A stretch of 64,000 nt of DNA from Liolophura sinensis (taxonomy: Eukaryota > Mollusca > Polyplacophora > Chitonida > Chitonidae). Where the stretch lies: the NCBI RefSeq assembly GCF_032854445.1, contig NC_088300.1, positions 10,943,191 through 11,007,190 on the forward strand. Direction: 5' to 3'. The notes under the pieces are model-generated. The model made no database searches. It saw only the letters and a list, made by a program, of their open reading frames with translations, and was not told the origin of the DNA. Each line of letters begins with the position of its first letter. The first letter of the stretch is position 1. This document shows, piece after piece, positions 46,901-58,900 of this stretch. The position numbers and the translations under genes are program-made.

Positions 46901-49900
46901 CAGGTATGTCATCGCACCCAGTAAAACATTCCAACATCCTACCAAAGCACTAGGCAGTTGAAGTCACTCAAAGTCAAGTCAGACTTAAGTCTCAATGCCA
47001 GTCCTGTTTTAGCAAAAACCAAATGGCACTCATGTACAAACTAATGTTTAACTCTTAAAACATCTAATGAACATTTATACATCTGGCTACCTGAATTAAA
47101 CTTTTCACAGAATGGTGTGAACCATTTTAGTGATGTACATGTAATTTAGTTTTGATGATGGATTCTTGTCCATTAGACCACAAGTTCTGTACTTGCATCC
47201 TTGTTGAATGTTTCCTTTTATGTGTAAGCATGAATGAAACAACCTAGTGATGCAAGTGATTGTAATACTAATGGCAGTGTTCCTATTTCCCAGGCAATGG
47301 AGCGACTAAAGCTGAAGATGAAGATGTCCATGTTCCTGCAATTAATCTCAGTGAGCTGCGCCAGACGCAGAAACTGCGAGAGAAAATGGATCTTCAGAAA
47401 GAGAAAAGGAGGATAAGCTCTAAACTAAGGTGAGGGAAAACAATTCTTGTATGCTGAGAAATATAATCTTTACATTTGACATTGTGAAAATTTTGTAGTC
47501 ATGTGCAGACAGGGTAGTCATGTGGGCAATTTTTAGTGATGTGAAAACTTTGGAGTCTTGTCAAAACTTGGAAGTCACATGACGACTTTTGTACATGTAG
47601 TCTAGTGAAGCTGTATGCTGTCAGTGTTCCTGTAGTCATTGTTTCTGTAGTCATTGTCATGAAATCATTGCTTCTTTAGTCATTGTCAGGAAGTCACTGT
47701 TTCTGTAGTCATTGTCATGAAGCCAGTGTTTCTGTAGTCATAGTCATGAAGTCAGTGTCGTAATAATAGCAAAGGAAGTCTTTTATCTTGAGAATCACCT
47801 GCAGTTTTGTACTAGGATGTGAGTATGATCTGTTTGGTATTAATGAGAAATCTTTTTGGCCTTGCAGTCGTGTGAAGACATTAGGAGAGAGCGATTCCGA
47901 TGATGATGCTAAAAACTGGGTCAAAAAGAGCAGAAAACTGGAGAAAGAGAAGGCGATGGCAGAAAAACGGGTGACTGCCTTTTCTTACACATAGTGTTAC
48001 CTACATTGTGTATACGTGCGCTCTGTTAACATTCGGGCCCACTTCCGCGAAGTTCTCTTAAGGCCACATGTAGTACCACATAAAGTCCATGTCAGCGTAA
48101 TGTCTACAGTGCAGTTTGCCATGATGGTTACATGCAATGTAATGCTAAGAGGATTTTGTGCAATCTGGGCCCACATGTGAATGTTTTGACCTGTGAGGTT
48201 TAAGCACCTTGCTAACTATTCACCAGTAATATACCATGTAATATAAACCGAGGTACATGGATGACGACAGAGATTATGAACATTAATGATTTGACTGTAT
48301 GTTTGAATTTAGAAATGTACCTTGGTGAACAATTATTTGTGCTGTAACTTGGTAAGAGATGTAGAAGTGCTGTAAGTTGGTGAAGCATTGCCTGTTTGTA
48401 ATACACCTGGCACAATAAACTCTGTTGCTGTGGTCTCATTTCTGTGTGACCCCCACACAGTTTGCATATCCTAATTTACGGACGGACAAGAAATATTTCT
48501 TTGGCCGATTAAGCTATTGACAAGAGTTAAGAATATGTTAGCTAAATTTATGTGCTTTCACGATCTATGGCTGATTTGGGTGATCTGATGTGCTCTCGGC
48601 ATGGTGATTGAGTGAGTTAGCACTATAGGGGCTGTGTCATTATCACCAGGCTACAGTTGACAAGTAGACACTGTCATGGCGAAAATTAGGGTAAAGGTGA
48701 CTTTAAGCCTACTGCACACAAATAAATACAGAATAAAAAATAATAAAAGTATGAACAGTCCTAGGTATTTATACAATTGTTTTCTGTTCCTAGGCCAAGA
48801 TGTTGGAAGAAATGGATGAAGAGTTTGGCATCAGTAATTTGGTGGAAGAAGCATTTAAACCAAAGCAGAAAGTAAGACATATGATTATGCGTTGTTATTG
48901 TTTGTGTTATGAATAGCATGGTTGTGTTCGGGGACAACACGTCTACTCCACTGACTAAGATAAATCCATGCTCACAACTGTCTGTATTACTAAATGTGGC
49001 ATCAATGAATCCATACACAATACATATATGTGATAGGTAAATAAAACCTATTTTTTGTCATGAAGTCAGGAGTTAGTGTGTCACTCAATGGCTTTTGTTG
49101 TTTTTTTTTCGGTATAATGTTGATCTGTTGTTTTCAGAGTTACAGCTCTAAAGACCTGCAGGGACTGAAAGTACAACATGGCCTGGACACATTTAAGGAG
49201 GGTCAGACTGTCATTCTGACATTGCAGGATCAAGGTGAGATAACTGGGCAGACTGTCATCTTGACACTACAGGATCAAGATAATATAACTCAGGACAGAG
49301 TGTTATCATGACACTATAGGATCAAGGTGAGATAACTGGTTAGACTGTTTCCTGACACTACAGGGTTAATGTGAGATAAGTCGGAAAAGACTCATCCTGA
49401 CAGTACGGGATCAAGGTGAGATAACTCTTGTAAGACTGTCATCCTGACACTACAGGATCAAGGTGAGATACTCTGGTCAGGCTGTCATCCTGACACCGAA
49501 GGATCAAAGTGAGACAACTCTGGACAGACTGTCATCCTGACAGTACAGGGTCAGTGTAAGATAAATCAGAACAGACTTATCCTGGCACTAGGGGATCAAG
49601 GTGAGATAACTCAAGACAGACTGTCATCCTGACGCTTCAGGATCAAGGGGAGATAACTCTGGGCAGACTGTCATCTTTATGGTACAGGTTCAAAATGAGG
49701 TAACTCTGGACAGACTGTTATCCTGACTCTAGAGGATCAAGGTAAGATAACTGATGACTAAAAATAACTAATAAAAAGAGCTTACTTCTGATGTTAAAAT
49801 TACAGACATTAGTTGCAGATGCTAGTTGTGGTATGTGACTAAATAAGATAACTTGAAATTGTCTATGACATATTAAGCCTGTTTGCTATATATCTGTGTG

Positions 49901-52900
49901 TATACTTACTCCATACAAACTGCAGAATTTGTTATAAAAATAAAGACAACTCTTTTGTTATTCAAGAGGAGCACTTTAACCTTTGGAATTTTTTTTTTTG
50001 CAGACATTGTATAACCGTGGAAAAGATTTACTAAAATATATGACAACTCATATTTCTAGACTTATTATTGTTTAATAAAACCACAATGTAAAGTTAATAA
50101 AAATCACAAAAATGTTGAGTATGCCTGGCTTTTCACCCATTCAAATCCATGAGTGAATGTTCAACTGACGTGAAAACAGAAATCAGATGGAGAAAAATGA
50201 AAATATAATCCATTGCAGTAAAATTTCCTGTGTCACAACACTAGATATTCCAGTATTATGTTTCTACTAGATCTCTGACTTGAAAACAACAATAATTTTT
50301 TCCCAACCAAAAGTGAATCAGAACAAACAAAACCGGCATTGGCCCTGGGTGCGGTCGATATTTCAACTGTAAAACTCAACAAATAAAAAATACTCTAGCA
50401 TGCCTGATCTTAATCATTTGTGGTAATCTGCAGTCTGTTCTAGATTAATTTTAAACAATGAGTCTACAAGCAATTTGTTATCTGACAGGATCAATTTGAC
50501 TCGACTGACCATGTAGAAAAATGAAAGTGATGAAAACAAGGCTATGATGAATGCATTTCTAATGGGTTTACCCCATTGGTGCAATCCAGATGATTGTCCA
50601 ATGAACTTCACTGTTCTTATTATATCTATCTAACAACTATGGTGGATACTTTTAACACCTAACCACCAAGCGTGAATTGATTTGATAATAAATTTTTGGT
50701 GGCCAGAAGACAGAAAAGCCCCTTGATGAGCATAAAAGACACATACAGGCAGTAATCTGAAGCGGTGATTGATTACAAACAGATGTTATGATGGCTGATT
50801 TTCAGTGTACAGTGGACAACAGGCAGATAGCATTACTACAGTTTGGCAGGACAGGGGTCACTGGTTAATGGGGCTAATGGGGCTCATCCCCCCCCCCCCC
50901 CGAGATATTCACTTTCCTTTAAAGGCAGGGCGCATGTTGAGAGGGTGGGGCGCTGCTGCACACCCTGCTTTTTGCATGGGAGGGGTCTGCCTAACATTAC
51001 AGGATTAATGTCAGATGACTCAGGACAGGTGGGATAACTCTGGGCAGAAAGATTGATTGATTGGTGTTTTACGCGGTACTCAAGAATATTTCACTTATAC
51101 GACGGCGGCCAGCATTATGGTGGGCGGAAACCGGGCAGAGCCCGGGGGAAACCCACGACCATCCGCAGGTTGCTGACAGACCTTCCCACATACAGCCGGA
51201 GAGGAAGCCAGCATGAGCTGGACTTGAACTCACATCGACCGCATTGGTGAGAGACTCCTGGGTCATTACGCTGCGCTAGCGCGCTAACCAACTGAGCCAC
51301 GGAGGCCCCCTGGGCAGAAAGAGTTAGGTCAGGTATCTGTTTATTCTAATTTGTAATGTCAGTTGATTTTTATCAGGTGATGAGAGTTCATCACACAGCG
51401 AATGAATCTGTGTTTACAGGTGTGCTGGAGGATGGGGAAGAAACACTGTACAATGTTAACCTGAAGGACGACGAATTTGCCAAGAAAAATGTGGAGAACA
51501 AGAAGAAAAGTATAGACTACAAGCCTTACGATGAGCCCCAGTATGATGAGTATGGCATGGTAGGTGATGTACTGTTACTTAAGACAGAGCTGTGGACATC
51601 TAGCCTCATACCTAACTTGTCTACTTATATGGACACACACCTAGTTTTAACCCACTGTTCCCCACTCGTGTGCTTGTATGGCCCAACTCTTGTCTACTTG
51701 TGTGGACACTCACCAAGTTTTAACCCACTGTTCCCCACTCGTGTGCTTGTATGGCCCAACTCTTGTCTACTTGTGTGGACACTCACCAAGTTTTAACCCA
51801 CTGTTCCCCACTCGTTTGCTTGTATGGCCCAACTCTTGTCTACACTATGGACAGGCGTGAACAGTTCCAGCTACTGTGACCAGTGCTGTAAAACTAGACA
51901 ATTGCTGACATTTTTCAATATGCAGGGCCGACTCCAGCCCTTCTCAGCATCCGATTGACGAAAATTCACCCGCAACAAACAACTTTTTAATTTTGGCCTG
52001 GGGTATCTATGATACAATGTGATGATCAGAAGCACATGTCATCCGGGATGGCAGAGTTCTCCACATATTAATAAATACAAACCATCCTTAGACTGAATTT
52101 TCGGGCTAGGTACATGTTGTGGTGTGCACATGGTGTGAAGGTCAACTGTAGGAACCGACACCCTTAAAAATGTATGAGAATCAAAATATTCAGCAACGAG
52201 GTGCCCTTCACTGGTGGTTCCACCCCATCCTTCCGAGGCCAGATTAGGCCCTGACATGGCATTGATGAACAATCTAATAAACAAGAAATTTTAAATGTCT
52301 GGAGTAGATCTTAAGACATCAAAGATGTATCAAAGGATTAGTAAAATGCTTTAGTTTTTTTTCTTAATGTGGAGATTACGATGTGTAATAACATATAACA
52401 GTACAAACATATTTTTTAACTTTGTGTGGGGTAAAAATGGCTTCAAAGTACAGTTCTTTAAGGCCCCACCAATCATTCTGGAAATGAAGTATTTTGCAGA
52501 GGTGACATCAACAGTGGTACCTTTTTGCAAAAAAAAAATGAAATTTTCTTTAATTTGGCATAGAAATATAGTCTTTGTTTCAGAGTTCCTTTTCATGTAT
52601 CCTTTGATGGTGTAGTATGGACTGTTTGTGATTTCAGTTGAAAGTGGAGAATGTGTTATCAAAATATGATGAGGAGATCGAGGGGAAGAAGGCTGAGTCT
52701 TTTACCCTAGGTGAGTATGTTGGAGGAATGCTTGTAAGTCACGTCTTTAAAATTCTGATAGGGGACATGTGGTTGACAAATATACTAACTCATTCATCGA
52801 TATTACAAATTTATTCAGAGTATACTTAGTAATGAGAGTCATTCTGTTGGTTTCTTGTATTATGTTAAGTAATGAGAGTAATTCTGTTCATGTATTGTAT

Positions 52901-55900
52901 TATGTTAAGTAATGAGAGTAATTCTGTTGATGTATTTATTATGCTAAGTAATGAGAGTAACTGTTGCTGTATTGCATTATGTTAAGTAATGAGAGTAATT
53001 CTGTTCGTGTATTGCAGGGTCTGGGGGTAAATACAATGCTGAGCAGGAAAGAGCAATGGAGAGGATACGTGCCCAGTTGAGGCAACAGGGGGTGAGCACA
53101 GTGCCTGGTCTCAGACCAGCAACAAGCGTAACAAAGTATGCTCCAGGCCTTGTCTGGCAGACAGTCTTAACATTGTATTTGTTTTTGCCCCTGGATGGGT
53201 AAAAGAAGTTTTGACACCAGTCCATGTGTGAAGTCCCATTTGCAAAATCCTGTGTTTCAATTTGAATATAATCTAAGCCAGTTTTTAAACTACCATTTGA
53301 CTTGCGGTTTTCGCACATTCGTTATATATTTGTAACTCCTAAGTTCTGGTTTATCATTTCTGTAATCTTTGTATGCTACTGTCATACGTTTTTTTCTGTT
53401 TCCACAGCAATCTTTGGCCATGGCCGCACCAACACTAGCCACAGAGTTTTACAGTCAGGAAGAAATGGTATGTGTAGGTCGATGGCTGTTCAGCTAAGAG
53501 CTACAAGCTGTGTTGATGTTAGAGTTTTGCTGGTTTTAGATTTTTAGCAAGATGTTTTTGTATTATGCACCTAGAAATAATTTTGAAGACTTCCTGAAAT
53601 TAATATTTGATGGAAAATCTGCTCACCAGAAACTATGTGACAACATTCATTTTAAATTATCAAATTTAATAGCTTGGTTAACTAAGCTTATCACAGTGTT
53701 CATTTTGTTTTGTTTTATTCATATCAAATCTAGCATGTGGACCTAGCAGTATATTTATACTTGATATATTCTGTATATTCATATTGATAACAGTAGTATA
53801 TTTAACAGAGGCCTCCATGGCCGAGGTGGTTAGCATGCCAGCATGGTGCAATGACCCAAGAGCCTCTTGCCAATTCAATCATTCCAGCTGGCTTCCTCTC
53901 CAGCAATATGCCAGCAACCTGCGGATGGTAATGGGTTTCCCACAGGCTCTGCCAGGTTTCCTTCCACCATTCTTGTACGGTATTAAACACCAATCAGATA
54001 AATAAGTAAACACATTTTACAGATACATAACAGATATATGGATATATACAGTATGTAAATAGATCAAGATTACTTTTTGCAATTCCATAATATACATTAG
54101 TGTTATACACTAAGGCATGTGGTATGTACGTGTAGTAGCATGCCCCTGATATTCCACTCGGTCATTCTGTCAGAATAGGAACAGCTTTTTGCACTGCTGT
54201 TTAAACTAATTAACCTCTGTAAAGATATTGATGTCAAGCTGGCATATTGAAGATCATTGAAATATTCCTTTTGAATGAACAGGATGCCAAGTTCAAGAAA
54301 GTGAAGAAAAAAGTGCGTAAGATTAGGAAGAAGGAGAAGGGAGTGAAAGCAGATGATCTACTGGCCACGGATAGTTCTAACCCTATCAGCGACTTTGGCT
54401 CCAGGTAATCTGTTTTGCACTTTTACTTAAAGAGCCATTTCAGCCAAGATTCTTCTATTGATGAATGGAAGAAGAAAGGTATCCTGTCCAGCACAACACA
54501 CATTCATTCATATAACATGCATTAGTTTTCTCAGGCATTCAAATAATCCTAATACCAAGTGCTTACAGAAACAAAATTTTCGTCTATTTTCGCACAAATT
54601 TCTCCAGTGATGTCATTTTCTAGAACGTCATTTGTCTTGGAGTGACGTAATCTGCAGCGAAATGGCAGAAAAAAGTGCGCAAGATTAGGAAGAAGGAGAA
54701 GGGAGTGAAAGCAGGGTCACTGTTCTTACATGATGCCTCACCAGGCAAAATTGGAAACGGCAGAAAACTTGTTTCTGTATTAACCACCCAAACTAAGTAC
54801 AATGGCTTTAATACAGTGCGTTTTTTCTACAATTTAAGAAATCAATTCTTGATCCTTTTCATTTAACCTTGCCTTTAAGACATACATGTCTTAACACTAT
54901 AGTCACTCTTTAAATGTTTTTTAAGTCAGCTTTTTATGTACATGCACATGTAACTATGTGTTGCTTCAGTCAGTGCCTGCACTTCAGTCAGTGTTACCTT
55001 TACCTACACTTCATTCAGTATTAGATGTACCTACATATACACTTGGGGGCCTCCGTCGCTCAGTCGGTTAAAGCGCTAGCGCAGCGTAATGACCTAGAAG
55101 TCTCTCACCAATGCGATCGCTGTGAGTTCAAGTCCAGCTCATGCTGGCTTCCTCTCCGACCGTACGTGAGAAGGTCTGCCAGCAACCTGCGGATGGTCGT
55201 GGGTTTCCCCCGGGCTCTGCCCAGTTTCCACCCACCATAATGCTGGTCGCCGTCGTATGAGTGAAATATTCTTGAGTATGGCGTAAAACACCAATCAAAT
55301 AAATAAATAAATAACATATACACTTCAGTCAGTATTACCTGTACCTACATATACACATCAGTCAGTATTACCTGTACCTTCACTTCCTTCAGTATTACCT
55401 GTACCTGCACTTCAGTCAGTATTACCTGTACCTACATATACACATCAGTCAGTATTACCTGTACCTTCACTTCCTTCAGTATTACCTGTACCTGCACTTC
55501 AGTCAGTATTACCTGTAACTGCATGTACACTTCAGTCAGTATTACCTGTATCTTCACTTCAGTCAGTATTACCTGTACCTACACCTCAATCACCTGTACT
55601 TGTACCTACACCTCAATCATCTGTGCCTGTACCTACACCTCAGCCAGCTATGCCTGTACCTACACTTCAATCATCTGTGCCTGTACCTACACCTCAGTCA
55701 TGTGTGCCTGTACCTACACCTTAAATCATCTGTACCTGTACCTACACATCAGTCAGGTGTACTGTATCTTCACGTCAGCAGCTGTACTGTATCTTCACGT
55801 CAGCCAGCTGTACTGTATCTTCAAGTCAGCCAGCTGTACTGTATCTTCATGTCAGCCAGCTGGACTGTTATCTTCACGTCAGGCAGCTGGACTGTATCTT

Positions 55901-58900
55901 CACATCAGTCAGCTGGACTGTATCTTCACGTCAGCCAGCTGTTTTTATCTTCACGTCAGCCAGCTGGACTGTATCTTCACATCAGTTAGCTGGACTGTAT
56001 CTTCACGTCAGCCAGCTGTTCTGTATCTTCACATCAGCCAGCTGGACTGTATCTTCACATCAGTCAGCGGGACTGTATCTTCACGTCAGCCAGCTGTACT
56101 GTATCTTCACGTCAGCCAGCTGTTCTGTATCTTCACGTCAGCCAGCTGTTCTGTATCTTCACGTCAGCCAGCTGGACTGTATCTTCACATCAGTCAGCTG
56201 GACTGTATCTTCACATCAGCCAGCTGTACTGTATTTTCATGTCACTTCATGTACATTGTATATAATGTTGGGCACTGTTGCAGGACTCGTGGGCGGGGCA
56301 TGATAAAGGAGGAGGCTGTTGGGGAGAATGACAACCCAGAAGTCTACGATCACAGTGTTGGCTACTCATCCACGGCCCCAGAGACATTTGATTACAATCA
56401 CGGCCTGCCTGTCAAACAGGAGCCCATGGATGTGGGTGGGGAAGAGGAAGAAGAAGGTAGGTTCTGTGTACTAGGATATACTTTAGTACTCAAAAAATGC
56501 CTTAGCTCAGTATGCAGGGGCCAGGTGTTTAAAAGTGTAAAGATGTAAACCAGCATTATATCTTAACATCAAGCTCCTCCTAATGTAAAGTAAATAGCTC
56601 TTCAGTATGGTTCATATCTCACTATGAACAATTATGCATTGTTTAACATCATTTTCATATTTTCATTCTCTGCTCTATAAATACTGAGTGGTTAAGGATT
56701 TATATTACATGTGCCTATTAAGCTCCCCATTGAAGCCTCTCCCTTGTTATACTGTTCTCAGGTGATATACTGGGCCCTGATGAGGATCTAACAGGAGTTG
56801 CCGTGGAGGAGGATACTGCAGAGCAGGAACTTCATGCAGCTCTCAACAAGGCTAGGAAAATAAAACAGGCCAAGCGAGAGTTTGCCATACCAGAGAAGGT
56901 AAGGAAAATAAAACGGGACATGCGAGAGTTTGATACACCAGAGAAGGTAAGGAAAATAAAACGGGCCATGCAAGAGTTTGATACACCAGAGAAGGTAAGG
57001 AAAATAAAACAGGCCAAGCGAGAGTTTGCCATACCAGAGAAGGTAAGGAAAATAAAACGGGACATGCGAGAGTTTGATACACCAGAGAAGGTAAGGAAAA
57101 TAAAACGGGCCATGCGAGAGTTTGATACACCAGAGAAGGTAAGGAAAATAAAACGGGCCATGCGAGAGTTTGATACACCAGAGAAGGTAAGGAAAATAAA
57201 ACAGGCCATGCGAGAGTTTGATACACCAGAGAAGGTAAGGAAAATAAAACAGGCCAAGTGTGAGTTTGATACACCAGAGAAGGTAAGGAAAATAAAATGG
57301 GCCATGCGAGAGTTTGATTCACCAGAGAAGGTAAGGAAAATAAAACGGGCCATGCGAGAGTTTGATTCACCAGAGAAGGTAAGGAAAATAAAACGGGTTA
57401 TGCGAGAGTTTGATACACCAGAGAAGGTAAGGAAAATGAAATGGGCCATGCGAGAGTTTGATACACCAGAGAAGGTAAGGAAAATAAAACGGGCCATGCG
57501 AGAGTTTGATACACCACTCGAAACTTGATAAATTACGTGCACTTCAGTAAAGATTTAGCCTCTCTGTTTAAAGATCCTTATAGTTAATACTCCATGGGCT
57601 AATTCACTATTTGTGAGTCTCTTAATTTTCTCATTACCCGTGGCTGATTTTCACTGTAAATTTCATGTGATTAGTACCCTGGCAGTTAGTCAAGTCTGGC
57701 TTCGTTTAGAACTGCTTTTGTTGATTGGTATTCATTTATTTTGACAAGTAAGGGTAGTATTTCAAGAGAATTTAGGTAATGCCCAGGGCATTCATCTGAA
57801 TGCACTATTCAGATTAGTCTCTAGCATGCATGTAAGGTGTTGCAGTGATAATTACTTTAATCATTGAAGGATAGTGAAGTATAAAATGACTGGTATTCAA
57901 TTTTAGTATCTCGAACGGTCAGTCAAAACCAAAAAGGAAAACTCAGTTTCGCCCAGAAAGTGGTGGTCAGTACGTGGAAAAATGACTTCTATGAACCCCT
58001 GATGTTAAGGTCACTAAAATCCTGTGGCACATATAAGGATGTTATTAAGAGTTTGTCGCTTGTTTTGGAGGTGGCAAAAACGGTGAAAACGGAGGGACCT
58101 GCAGCCATGGATATGGGCCAGAACGCCAGTATGATAGTATTGAACTCCACGTCTGAATTTTGCCGCTCCCTTGGGGACATCCCTACCTATGGGCTGTCAG
58201 GGAACAGAGATGAGGAGAGGGATGAACTGCTGGTAAGGCCAACAAAGTTTCCTTACCTAAGATGTATATTGGTGGTACATGTAGTTAAAGAAATTCTGGT
58301 TTACTGAGACATGGACAGCTTTGTAATACGAGAAGTGTATTAACAACTTTCATATTATTCAGTGTGAAATATTACATGTGTCACATGTGAAATAAGTATT
58401 GATATTCATATATCGGGTTTTATGTAAATATATGTGACATTTAAAAAAAAACATCTCAGAATTCTGATAAATTACTCACACTTGAACACAATGAACATGA
58501 ACTGGCTGCCTTATGTCTGTTTTAATCTGAAATTACATTCTTGTATATTGGTGAATATTTGTGTTTGGTCAGGACCATGAGCTGGAGATGATGGAAAGGA
58601 GAAAAAGGTTAGAAGATGAGGAGGAAAACACTACAGGCTGGAGTGCTGTGGATGTAGACACAAGGCCAGTAAATATTGATGTAAGTAATCACACTGTTAC
58701 TAAGGTGAGTGGCTGTGTCTACTGGAAACACACACACAGAAAGGCAAGAAGAAAACTGTGGCTGCTGACTTGTGAGCTCTTGTCTTGGGTGTTCAGCTTG
58801 TCATGACACAGCAAGAGTTGTATGGTGGACATTTATTGTTTGTTTTCTGACCACTCAGGTCATCCATTAAACTCCAGCTTCTGCTGTGCATTTGTAAGTG

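Noticed and set aside
55523-56548. 341-codon plus-strand frame
   Set aside because: A 27-bp intronic minisatellite reading into genuine SART1 exon 13; the exon has its own acceptor at 56284.
56832-57542. 236- and 172-codon minus-strand frames
   Set aside because: Antisense shadow of the 48-bp SART1 donor ladder.
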